Below, in pieces: positions 14,939-22,235 of a stretch of 27,500 nt of DNA. Made by a program: the position numbers and the translations under genes. Under the pieces are notes generated by a model. The model searched no databases. It was not told the origin of the DNA and was given only the letters and a program-made list of their open reading frames with translations. The stretch is taken from contig WBZZ01006572.1 of assembly GCA_019918135.1 (NCBI GenBank), positions 170,001-197,500 of the forward strand, read 5' to 3'. Source of the DNA: Paulinella micropora. Lineage: Eukaryota > Cercozoa > Imbricatea > Euglyphida > Paulinellidae. Positions within the stretch are counted from its first letter, which is position 1; each line of letters starts with the position of its first letter.

Positions 14939-15274
14939 ACTAGAAGGGGAAGGAAGGCAGATGCCTATTAATAGTGTTAAAATACCCACATAAGTGTTGG
15001 CAACTTCACACGGTAAGTTCTTTTCAGATAGCCTTACAATACAAAGGGTGATGATGGCGATAATAATACCCATTTGAAATAAGTATTTAATAAGTCGGCT
15101 GTCGGTTGGCCTGTTCTTTATACAACAACAATTCCAGTTGTCTTCCAATTCGTGCTCTACTTTTTTTTCCTCATTCTTCAACGAAATATCCAAAACACGA
15201 TTTTTCAACTCTGGTGTTAGTTCTCCATCTGCCATATCAATGAGTGGAGGTGGAGGGTGTAATCTAGGTGGCAT
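14927..15274 (-). CDS. Membrane protein with two transmembrane helices, 115 aa
   Basis: Two hydrophobic segments, about residues 61-82 (MGIIIAIITLCIV core) and 90-108 (YVGILTLLIGICL core), are separated by a short loop with one Cys. The N-terminal 60 residues are acidic and helical, with a CCC triplet before the first helix. I do not recognise the family. Start choice is open: ATG 15274 overlaps the end of the fibre frame by 11 bases, while the second ATG at 15235 (MADGELTPEL) avoids the overlap. It directly follows the fibre on the same strand. It could be an inner-membrane virion protein or a holin-like protein; neither is shown by the sequence. Confidence 0.6.
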   Translation of the reverse strand: MPPRLHPPPPLIDMADGELTPELKNRVLDISLKNEEKKVEHELEDNWNCCCIKNRPTDSRLIKYLFQMGIIIAIITLCIVRLSEKNLPCEVANTYVGILTLLIGICLPSPSSSKK

Positions 15275-15611
15275 TGTTATTACGGATTCCTGCTAATTGT
15301 TTTTTTAAGTCAGCTATATCATTAGTTATATTATTTATTTTTTCTGATAATTGTTGAACCGCCTTAATTAACGGGGCGATAAACTCTGAATAACCTATAC
15401 CATAACCAACATCACCACTATCAACACATTTAACATCTTCTGGATTGATACTTACACCCTTCAATTCGTATTCCGCTCTTTGCTTTGGACACGGCACCAT
15501 AATTTTTTCTTTTATAAATCCGCCAAAATCTAGCATATCCATTTCTGTTAGTATTTCTTCTAATTCCTGTGCTATTAACCCAGTCCTACATTTCTTTTTG
15601 TCGTCAATCAT
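15264..15611 (-). CDS. Distal part of the S74 chaperone domain of the fibre (separated by TGA)
   Basis: Carries the second half of an S74 intramolecular chaperone: GLIAQELEEIL, an Asp/Tyr-rich middle (GYGIGYSEFIAPLIKAVQQL), and the C-terminal coiled helix. The first half (DRRKKEDIKE) ends the large fibre frame upstream. The codons from the TGA at 15651-15653 to this ATG are open and in the same frame, so the two entries are one gene broken by a single nonsense codon. The ATG given here is an internal methionine, not a natural start. Without this part the fibre should fail to trimerise. Confidence 0.8.
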   Translation of the reverse strand: MIDDKKKCRTGLIAQELEEILTEMDMLDFGGFIKEKIMVPCPKQRAEYELKGVSINPEDVKCVDSGDVGYGIGYSEFIAPLIKAVQQLSEKINNITNDIADLKKQLAGIRNNNAT

Positions 15612-15650
15612 ACGATAGCAGACTGGATTTAGCTTATTAATAAAATCTAA

Positions 15651-18600
15651 TCATAAGCATTCCTTTATATCTTCTTTTTTTCTCCTGTCTGAATATTGAA
15701 TAGGATTAGACAATACCCATAATTGTCCATCGCTTGCTTTCAAAGACATTAAAGCAGTATTTGAATTATTCTCCCATATGAACCCACTCGTTGAAGAACC
15801 ATTCACTCTAAATCTAATAGAATAAGAAGTTAATCCTCCGCCTACTCCTCCTGCTGGTGCTGTTCCTCCACTTAACGATTTACTTGCCCCAGACTGGCTC
15901 ATATAAATCCCCCAGTTTGAATCTCCGATGTCCCACATAAATATTCCTCTCGCATTTGTTCCGTCTGTTTGTCCTTGAATTGCTATTTTCGCCCCATTAG
16001 TTGATGCTGATGCCGTTGTTAGCACCCCAGAATATGTAATTCCCGCACTTGCCGTTATCAATCCTTTTGTCCATAAAGTTCCATTCGCCCCATTCAACGA
16101 CATTAACAATTGCTCTGCTGAATTCTCCCACACAAAACCCATTGTAGAATCATTAGCAACCCTAAACCGAAAACTATACGAACTAAAATCATTTCCTGAA
16201 ACGGCTAAACCATTTGCCAAACTTCTAGTATTTGCAGCCCCACCAGATGCCGCATAAATCCCCCAACTTGTATTGGTTGTATCCCATAGAAATATACCTT
16301 TTGCATTTGTTCCGTCTGTTGCTCCCTGAACTCCTATTTTTGCCCCACTTGTATTTGTTGCCGAGGTTAATGTTCCTGTGTATGTTATCCCCGCATTTGC
16401 TGTTATCAATCCACTCGCAGTGATCGTAGTTGTTGATACACCAGCACTAGCCGTTATTAGACCTTTTGTCCATAAAGTCCCGTTTGCCCCGTTTAATGAC
16501 ATTAACAATTGTTCGGACGAGTTCTCCCAGATAAATCCGTCGGTTGAAGCATTACTTACCCTAAATCTAACGGCAAAAGAAGTGAAATCATTGCCTGCAA
16601 CCGCAGACCCTCCCGCTAGACTTCTGGTATTTGTGGCTCCCCCATTTGAAGCCATATAAATACCATAACTGGTGTTGCCAGTGTCCCACAAAAATATTCC
16701 TCTCGTATTACCTCCATTAGTATTTCCTTGTATAACTATGCTAGAACCTCCTGTCGCTGTTAATAACCCGCTTGCGGTTGCTGTTGTTGTTGATATACCC
16801 GCGGTTGAAGTAATTGTCGTTCCTGTTATTGTTCCGCCATTTGTTATGTTGTTTGAGTTCATATCTAAGGCTCCGTAGAACTTCATTCCCCCAGCATTGT
16901 TAAAACGGACAATGTCGGACGAAGCACTTTTATTATCCAAAAGTTTTGAAATATAAAGTCCCGCCCCCTTTACATCAGCCGCTACATTCGTAAATAGGTA
17001 GCCTCGTTGGTTCGCGGTTCCACTTGAAGCAGTATTTAGAGTAAATAAGAAATACTGATAATCACCCGTTGTCTGTGAAAAGAATATGTCCCCTCCATTT
17101 TGGTTTAATATCCTCGCACCATTATATGTTATATTTCCACCATTAATGATATCCACATTATTGAAATCGGCTTGGCTTAATAAGGTCAGTGCTTTTACAT
17201 CATTTCTACTTCCATTAAATATTTTAATTCCTGTTATGGTTTGGTCGCCTGTTAGTTTTACATTTTGACCGTCCAATGTGTCCGCATACCCTTTTGTCGC
17301 TCCGTCCGTTGATAATGTCGGAGTTCCAAGGTTCGCTATTTTGCTACTATTACAATCTAACCCCGAAGCATTTACCCAACCGACTATCGTCCCGTCAATA
17401 ATAAAACTTATTTTTTTCGCAGAAATTTCAAAGTTGTAATATGTCGCTGTTTTCATATCCAAACTAGCAATTGACCCGATATTGGCTGTGGAGTTAAAAA
17501 CCACGAATGTTCCTTTTGTTGTTGCATTGATTGAATTTCCCGTTATTTCAACACCACTGCTATATGTCTTAATTCCTGCTATGGTTTGGTTTCCTGTTAG
17601 TTTCACATTTTGCCCGTCTAATGTGTCCGCATACCCTTTTGTCGCTCCGTCTGTTGTTGCTGTTGGTGTGGCCAAATTTGTAATTTTTCTATTGTTTAAA
17701 GATAGTGTAGTGCCCGTTGCGGTCGCGATTACATTATCACCCGCATATAAATCAACATATGACCCCGTTATTTGTATTGGATAATAGGCCGCGGTTGCTA
17801 TTTTTTGTGCCACAATCTCTCCTATATTTGTCGCCGTATCAAAGGCAATACCGATACCATCAAAAGCGGTTGGAGCTGTGGCGCCACGCACTTCTATTGT
17901 TGATGTAAATTTTTTGTTCCCTGCTATGGTCTGGTCTCCTGTTAGTTTAACAACCGAAGTGTCAAGAGTAGAAACATCAACACCATCAACAAGATTTACA
18001 TTTGTTATGCTTTGGCTTTTCATATCAATCCCCGCACTAGCATTTACCACATTGCTAAATGTCTTAATACCAGCTATGGTTTGGTCTCCTGTTAGTTTGA
18101 CCACAGAAGTATCAAGGGTGGATACATCAATACCATCAACATTACCAACATTTGTAATCGCAAAACCACCCATATTTAAACTACCAGTCATAGCCGTTGT
18201 TCCGTCCTTTGCTAGTTTAGTGTCGGTGTATGCTTTTGTTGAAGCATCGCCGTCATAGAATGGTGCGGGCAGTCCGCTGATTGCTGTTGTGCTGTTAAAA
18301 TTTAAAACATTATTTGTCAATGTCATTCCGCCCCCTGTTGTTGGAGCAAAAAGTATGGACGAGCCTACAAAAGATAATGGATAGCCAGTCGCCCCACCCG
18401 CTTCCGACGAATAGATAGAGCCCATATTATTGTTGTAATTGAAGAATAATTTGCCTGTGTTCAATGGATTTGAGTCTTTTACACCCACATAAGTAGTAAA
18501 TGTTTTATTACCTGTTATTGTTTGGTCTCCTGTTAGTTTTACCACAGAACTATCAAGAGCTGAAACATCAATTCCATCAACATTACCGACATTTGCTACA

Positions 18601-19181
18601 TTAAACCCTCCCATATTTAAATCCCCTATCATCATAGCGAGCCCATCCAATCTAAGAAAAGGAGAAGCAACATTTCGCCATTGCCCAGTGCTGTAAATGA
18701 GCAGTTGGTTATCGGCGGGGGTGCCTGTTATGACTACATCACTCAAAGCATCTATTGATTTAGTTGCTATCCTTGTGTCAAAATCTGTATTAGCCCTTGC
18801 TGTGGTGTAGTATAAGTTAGTTCCTTCGGATAAGTTGGTTGTGCTCTTTGTTGCTAATTGAGTGTCAAACCTAGCATTAGTATAATATAAATTAGTGCCT
18901 TCGGAAAGGTTAGTGGTTGATTTAGTGGTTAGTCGCGCATCAAACCTACCATCAGTATAGTATAGATTAGTGCCTTCTTTTAAGTCCGTTGTTGATTTTA
19001 AAGCCAACCTCGCATCAAATCGGCTGTTGGTAAAATAAAGATTTACGGGGTCAGCATCTTCTGGCACCCTATCTGTGTATAAGCCCACTATGTTTGTGTT
19101 CGTTAAATCTAAATTTTTTATATCCAGACTATCAACCGCTATTTCAGATAAGCCTAAGAGCGATTTATATTGACTGCCCAT
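15651..19181 (-). CDS. Very long fibre protein with N-terminal part of S74 chaperone, 1176 aa, premature TGA
   Basis: Modular fibre. Residues about 47-140 hold four YYT-x-RFDxxLxxKSTTxLxEGTN-type repeats, a widespread phage/algal-virus fibre motif. The middle has five KLTG(D/N)QTI.G.K.F repeats (between about 215 and 660). The end has three modules of about 110 aa with RGIFLWD...WGIY...FRFRV...WENS..LLMSLNGANGTLWTKG. The S74 self-cleaving chaperone begins at DRRKKEDIKE, then TGA at 15651-15653. S74 domains trimerise and then cut themselves from tail spikes and fibres, so this is the likely host-attachment fibre. It is unusually long for a Polinton-like element. The leader shares ACCTACGGTC..AGACAGTA with the ATPase gene. 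Confidence 0.85.
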   Translation of the reverse strand: MGSQYKSLLGLSEIAVDSLDIKNLDLTNTNIVGLYTDRVPEDADPVNLYFTNSRFDARLALKSTTDLKEGTNLYYTDGRFDARLTTKSTTNLSEGTNLYYTNARFDTQLATKSTTNLSEGTNLYYTTARANTDFDTRIATKSIDALSDVVITGTPADNQLLIYSTGQWRNVASPFLRLDGLAMMIGDLNMGGFNVANVGNVDGIDVSALDSSVVKLTGDQTITGNKTFTTYVGVKDSNPLNTGKLFFNYNNNMGSIYSSEAGGATGYPLSFVGSSILFAPTTGGGMTLTNNVLNFNSTTAISGLPAPFYDGDASTKAYTDTKLAKDGTTAMTGSLNMGGFAITNVGNVDGIDVSTLDTSVVKLTGDQTIAGIKTFSNVVNASAGIDMKSQSITNVNLVDGVDVSTLDTSVVKLTGDQTIAGNKKFTSTIEVRGATAPTAFDGIGIAFDTATNIGEIVAQKIATAAYYPIQITGSYVDLYAGDNVIATATGTTLSLNNRKITNLATPTATTDGATKGYADTLDGQNVKLTGNQTIAGIKTYSSGVEITGNSINATTKGTFVVFNSTANIGSIASLDMKTATYYNFEISAKKISFIIDGTIVGWVNASGLDCNSSKIANLGTPTLSTDGATKGYADTLDGQNVKLTGDQTITGIKIFNGSRNDVKALTLLSQADFNNVDIINGGNITYNGARILNQNGGDIFFSQTTGDYQYFLFTLNTASSGTANQRGYLFTNVAADVKGAGLYISKLLDNKSASSDIVRFNNAGGMKFYGALDMNSNNITNGGTITGTTITSTAGISTTTATASGLLTATGGSSIVIQGNTNGGNTRGIFLWDTGNTSYGIYMASNGGATNTRSLAGGSAVAGNDFTSFAVRFRVSNASTDGFIWENSSEQLLMSLNGANGTLWTKGLITASAGVSTTTITASGLITANAGITYTGTLTSATNTSGAKIGVQGATDGTNAKGIFLWDTTNTSWGIYAASGGAANTRSLANGLAVSGNDFSSYSFRFRVANDSTMGFVWENSAEQLLMSLNGANGTLWTKGLITASAGITYSGVLTTASASTNGAKIAIQGQTDGTNARGIFMWDIGDSNWGIYMSQSGASKSLSGGTAPAGGVGGGLTSYSIRFRVNGSSTSGFIWENNSNTALMSLKASDGQLWVLSNPIQYSDRRKKEDIKECL

Positions 19182-19186
19182 TGTTG

Positions 19187-19216
19187 TATACTGTCTATGA
19201 CCGTAGGTTATATATT
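19187..19216 (-). promoter_or_regulatory. Promoter/leader element of the fibre gene
   Basis: AATATATAACCTACGG and TCATAGACAGTATA in coding orientation, matching 14189-14218 upstream of the ATPase. The ATG follows after about 6 bases. Confidence 0.65.
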
Positions 19217-19244
19217 ATCTTAATTAAAATATTATATTTAGCAA

Positions 19245-19256
19245 AATATACCAACC
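19245..19256 (+). promoter_or_regulatory. Late-type box AATATACCAACC
   Basis: Plus-strand copy of the AATATA..AACC box, 22 bases before the ATG at 19279. Confidence 0.45.
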
Positions 19257-19278
19257 CATAGCAAACAAGTACCAACCT

Positions 19279-19806
19279 ATGCCGGGTAAATCTTCGGTAG
19301 AAAATCTTAAAATCGCGAATGCGAGGCGAAAGGAAAAGGCTAAGCAAAGGAAGATTGAGAGGGCTAGGGAACTACTAGCGGAGGAAGAGGCGAAGAATGT
19401 GAAAGAAATGACCAATGATGAAAAGATGGAACATACGGCCAAGAAACAGTTGGCTAAGGACCTCATTAATGGTAGAGACTGCGGAGCTACGCTAGCAGAA
19501 GTGTACGGTGAGATAAGTGAGGAAAGTAGCTCGGATGAAGAGGTTGAACAGGATTTCGTAGATATCGTTGCCCGACGGGTTGCGGGTATTAAATTAAAGA
19601 CTAAACAGAAGAAGGTGAAGAAAGTAGTTAAAAAGAAAGTGGAAGAGGAGAGTGAGAGCGAGAGCGAGGAAAGTGAGGAAGAGGAACAGCCAAAGAAAGG
19701 TAAAGGCAAGAAGACTGGCCGTGTTAATGTTAATGTTTATGCGGGACAACCCGAGAAATCAAAAAAAGAAAGTAATGATGTTTCAAAGATATTTCTTAAA
19801 TTCTAG
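19279..19806 (+). CDS. Highly charged coiled-coil protein, 175 aa
   Basis: Residues 10-70 are a Lys/Arg/Glu coiled coil, followed by a short conserved-looking centre (LINGRDCGATLAEVYGEI), an acidic serine stretch (SESESEESEEEEQ) and a basic GKGKKTGRVNVNVYAG tail. No family is recognised. The charge pattern, acid block next to basic block, is common in DNA-binding, chaperone-like or scaffold proteins of viruses. It is divergent from the fibre gene, and the shared spacer carries both promoter boxes. It ends 3 bases before the convergent 19810 gene. Confidence 0.65.
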   Translation: MPGKSSVENLKIANARRKEKAKQRKIERARELLAEEEAKNVKEMTNDEKMEHTAKKQLAKDLINGRDCGATLAEVYGEISEESSSDEEVEQDFVDIVARRVAGIKLKTKQKKVKKVVKKKVEEESESESEESEEEEQPKKGKGKKTGRVNVNVYAGQPEKSKKESNDVSKIFLKF

Positions 19807-19809
19807 AAA

Positions 19810-20067
19810 CTACCACAAATAATGATAAGAATAGTAATTAGCATACTCTAGATTGTTGTATGTTAATTCACCTTTTGAATTTCTTATAGCTTTTGCTCTT
19901 GCTCTATAATTTCTTCTTCTTTCTTTGTCTAAATGGTTGAGATGCGAAAAAAGTCCAATGCGGTCTTTATAATGCTCATATCTGACATCACCGAAATGAA
20001 TTGTTTTTCCTTTTGGTGTTGTAGTTGTATATTTTTTATTTTTTACACTTGACTTTGAAAATCTCAT
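19810..20067 (-). CDS. Small viral protein with FGDVRYEHYKDR motif, 85 aa
   Basis: The pattern GKTIHFGDVRYEHYKDR, then HLDKERRRNYRARAKAI ... NLEYANYYSYHYLW, matches a small family I know from NCLDV and related genomes ('I-x-FG-x3-Y-x-D', 'D-x2-RR-x2-Y-x2-R', terminal 'LW'). Its function is not known to me. I start at the ATG at 20067; a longer frame to 20154 exists, but its extra 29 residues run through the leader hairpin and the start of the divergent 20111 gene. It converges with 19279, 3 bases apart. Confidence 0.65.
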   Translation of the reverse strand: MRFSKSSVKNKKYTTTTPKGKTIHFGDVRYEHYKDRIGLFSHLNHLDKERRRNYRARAKAIRNSKGELTYNNLEYANYYSYHYLW

Positions 20068-20105
20068 ACTATATGAACCTTTTTTAAAAAAATCTTCACC
20101 AAAAA
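20068..20105 (+). promoter_or_regulatory. Late box and T/A leader hairpin of the 20111 gene
   Basis: ACTATATGAACC followed by T6 A7 TCTTCACCAAAAA, then the ATG at 20111. GAACC-T-A-CTTC and CACCAAAAA recur at 12854-12884 before the protease gene, in the same orientation relative to the gene. Confidence 0.6.
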
Positions 20106-20110
20106 TAGAG

Positions 20111-20389
20111 ATGAACAAGATAAAAAACCTACCATTAGATGTTCGTTTACACATTATGGACTACCTATATAATCATCGTATGTATGACTTCACTAGTTGC
20201 TATGTGTGTGGATTAACACTGTGTTTAGCGAACCGACAGATTACAGCCATTGATGATAGTTTTGATTGGTTTTATATGTATGAGTTTTGTTCTAATTATT
20301 GTTTTGAACTTGAAAAAAAAGAAAGAGCAATATATAGAGATACATCTATCGCTGTAGGCGGTAAAGCATTAGGTGTCATTAAGTATTAG
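20111..20389 (+). CDS. F-box-like/zinc-binding small protein, 92 aa
   Basis: Residues 7-20 (LPLDVRLHIMDYLY) resemble the opening of an F-box, followed by a cysteine cluster (C30/C33/C38, then C60/C64) that could bind zinc. Such F-box-like starts are common in large eukaryotic DNA viruses, where they recruit ubiquitin ligases, but the second half of an F-box is not evident. The gene has a late-type leader. Its stop TAG (20387-20389) is followed in the same frame, six bases later, by the integrase ATG, so the two are either a tight two-gene unit or one longer protein interrupted by TAG. Confidence 0.55.
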   Translation: MNKIKNLPLDVRLHIMDYLYNHRMYDFTSCYVCGLTLCLANRQITAIDDSFDWFYMYEFCSNYCFELEKKERAIYRDTSIAVGGKALGVIKY

Positions 20390-20395
20390 AAGGCG

Positions 20396-20590
20396 ATGGA
20401 CGACCATTTACAAGAACTGAAAGAGCAACAGGCATTAGAACTACATTACCAAAAAAAACAAAGTAAGAAATGGAATACGATATGGGCTGATAAACCGTTG
20501 AAACAAGTGTTCGTAGATTTGGCTGATATGTCTAAGTTAAAAGATAAACCAGGTAATAAAAAAATATGCCTTTATGTTGGTTTGGATTGA
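20396..20590 (+). CDS. Integrase N-terminal fragment (first catalytic Asp), frameshifted
   Basis: Encodes the start of an rve-type integrase core: a basic helix and then KQVFVDLADMSKL, where the Asp at 20516-20518 fits the first catalytic residue. The N-terminal HHCC zinc domain usual in Polinton integrases is not seen here. The frame runs through the A7 run at 20558-20564 and stops at 20588-20590. The rest of the core continues one frame over, in the next entry. Confidence 0.75.
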   Translation: MDDHLQELKEQQALELHYQKKQSKKWNTIWADKPLKQVFVDLADMSKLKDKPGNKKICLYVGLD

Positions 20591-21332
20591 CACTAATGGT
20601 AGATTTTTAGAAGTCAGACCGCTAAAAAATAAAACTGCGAATGAAGTATATACTGGTTTAAAATCTATTCCATATATTCCAGAAATCATTACAACAGATA
20701 GCGGAGGAGAATACAAAGGAGCAGTTAATAAATATTTTGATGAACATAACATTGAACACAGAACAGTTGAAGTAGGAGACCACAAGGCACTCGCAATAGT
20801 TGACAGAGTTATTAGAACTATTAGACGGTGGCTTGATATACTATTTGAAACTAATGGGAACTTTGACTGGGTCTCATACATTGATGATATGGTTAAAGCT
20901 TACAATAATCGTTTTCATCCAACAATCAAAGCTAGACCAATTGATATATTAAATGGGAAAGCTACTAATAAACCAAAAATTGAAAGAGATGAGAGTATTA
21001 ACGAATTTGAACCTGGCGATAAGGTAAGACGAGAAGTTCAACGAAATCTATTTTCAAAAGGAGGACGAACTTGGTCAAAGCAGATATATACTGTTTTGGG
21101 TAGAAATGGATTTAAGATTGTGCTATCTAATAAAGAACTAGTCAGCCCCCGAGAGTTATTAAAGACTAAGTTTGAAAAGCCAGTTGATGATGAAAAGCAA
21201 ATTAACGAACAAGTTCAAGAGATAACGAAGGAGAAGAAAATAAAGCAACAGTTGAAAAAAGAAGACATACAACCAGAAAACATAATTGAAACCAAACGGC
21301 ACAAAAAGAAAAAGGTAATTTTTGATTTGTAG
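20574..21332 (+). CDS. Retroviral-type integrase, main core and C-terminal part
   Basis: VWIDTNGRFLEV, then TTDSGGEYKGAV (second catalytic Asp at 20697-20699), then VDRVIRTIRRW, where an Asp (20802-20804) stands at the place of the usual Glu, 34 residues in between. The RFHPTIKARPIDIL block is typical of rve integrases of Polintons and LTR elements. The C-terminal region (EFEPGDKVRREVQ ... FKIVLSNKELVSPRELL) resembles the SH3/chromo-like DNA-binding end, and a basic Lys-rich tail lies in the right TIR. The enzyme would join element ends to host DNA and make the 6-bp duplication. Natural translation should start upstream at 20396; the ATG given is internal. The gene is broken by the frameshift. 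Confidence 0.85.
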   Translation: MLVWIDTNGRFLEVRPLKNKTANEVYTGLKSIPYIPEIITTDSGGEYKGAVNKYFDEHNIEHRTVEVGDHKALAIVDRVIRTIRRWLDILFETNGNFDWVSYIDDMVKAYNNRFHPTIKARPIDILNGKATNKPKIERDESINEFEPGDKVRREVQRNLFSKGGRTWSKQIYTVLGRNGFKIVLSNKELVSPRELLKTKFEKPVDDEKQINEQVQEITKEKKIKQQLKKEDIQPENIIETKRHKKKKVIFDL

Positions 21333-21705
21333 AAAATGTGTGTCTTGATGTTTGTCTTGTAGTGCTAAAAACTGAAACTAACGACGGAGAAAAAAACAAT
21401 TACACGATTAGACGATTTTGGTATAATCGTATAGTTGAAGTATTTGCTGATGAATTCTATTACCATTTTGTTTTTTGTTGGGCTCATTTCCTTTTTGCTT
21501 TGGTGCGCATCTCTGGCGGCGGGGGGCGTGTCTTGAAAAAGTGTGCCGAAGTGCGACCCTATACTACGCGTGTAAAAAATGGGGATTTATGCTGTTATCG
21601 CCCTTATATGAACGAATATGGCAAAAATGGCAAACGATAGGGAAATTCAAAATGGAAGGGGGGGTGGGGCCTTAGAAACACCCACCCTTCTCTTTCTCGT
21701 TTTTT
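21273..21705. repeat. Right terminal inverted repeat
   Basis: This is the mirror copy of 66-520 but is 22 bases shorter because of one indel at 21329-21330. Its inner 60 bases are the last codons and the stop of the integrase gene, so the left end carries a copy of the integrase tail in reverse orientation. Confidence 0.93.
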
Positions 21706-21711
21706 TGTATT
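21706..21711. repeat. Right target-site duplication TGTATT
   Basis: TGTATT directly follows the last TIR base at 21705 and matches 60-65 exactly. An undecayed duplication argues for a young insertion and for integration of the element as one unit. Confidence 0.85.
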
Positions 21712-21920
21712 CTATATATTTTCAAAACTTTAAACTACACAATTCAAGTTTCGACTTGAAAAACTGCCGCACAAAGAGCCTGAGTTTCAAAGAATAATAA
21801 GTCAGTGTATAATCAGTTTCGAAAAACTGCGTAATTTTCAAAAAACTATTAATGCAGTGTAGTAGTGAGTATTACTGCCAGGGCATTAATACATTCAAGT
21901 GTCAAACTCAGCCATCGAAT
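21712..21920. other. Right host flank, AT-rich
   Basis: No gene seen. A hairpin, TTCAAGT-TTCG-ACTTGAA, lies at 21743-21760, and repeated TTTCAAAAA-type tracts follow. Confidence 0.4.
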
Positions 21921-22235
21921 TGTAGGCGGCGCAGATAGGTAAATATGTGCTACTTATCATACCCCTGTGTCAACCCAGACAATAAGAGGCTGTTAATAAT
22001 AATAACCCTCTTAACCGGGTAACGATCATGATAATAATACTCCTAGTAACCGTTATATTTTTTAGACCGGAATATATTATCGTTAGGTCGGACCACGAGA
22101 ATTGGCTGGTGTTTGCCTTGGTTGTTTTTGGCTTCGCTAGTTTCCCACATTTTCCACCATCTTTGATTCTTATTTATATAAGCTTAAGAGCAGACTCTGA
22201 GGATTGGGTTACTAGCGGAGTGGATTGAATTGGTT
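21921..22235. repeat. Dispersed direct repeat, copy A
   Basis: Aligns with 26079-26456. Shared blocks include GGCGCAGATAGGTAAATATG (20 identical bases), TTAT-ATACCCCT, CCGG-ATA-TATTATCGTTAGG-CGGAC and GCAGACTCT-AGGA. Spacing differs between copies, so they are old. It could be LTRs of a decayed element or a separate short repeat; I see no tRNA-type promoter boxes I would trust. Confidence 0.65.

Larger units (their letters stand above)
66..21705. mobile_element. Integrated Maverick/Polinton-like virus, 21.6 kb
   Basis: The element is bounded by terminal inverted repeats beginning AAAAAACGAGAAAGAG and by the exact 6-bp direct repeat TGTATT on both sides; 6-bp duplications are the known size for Polinton integrases. 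Inside are the family hallmark genes: PolB, rve integrase, packaging ATPase, adenovirus-like protease, MCP and penton. Early-type genes sit mostly at the left on the plus strand, while virion genes form a long minus-strand block. Three genes are broken (PolB-helicase by TAA, fibre by TGA, integrase by a frameshift), so this copy is probably not autonomous now. Assignment to Polinton-like elements in the broad sense is firm; placement between classical Polintons, PLVs and the Mavirus-type virophages is open without a phylogeny. Confidence 0.93.

Noticed and set aside
16232..18258. Several plus-strand frames of 60-126 residues opposite the fibre gene
   Set aside because: They lie entirely within the fibre coding sequence on the other strand and are low-complexity shadows of its repeats.
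22028..22228. 66-residue open frame with hydrophobic start in repeat copy A
   Set aside because: The same region in copy B does not keep the frame, so it is repeat DNA and not a gene.
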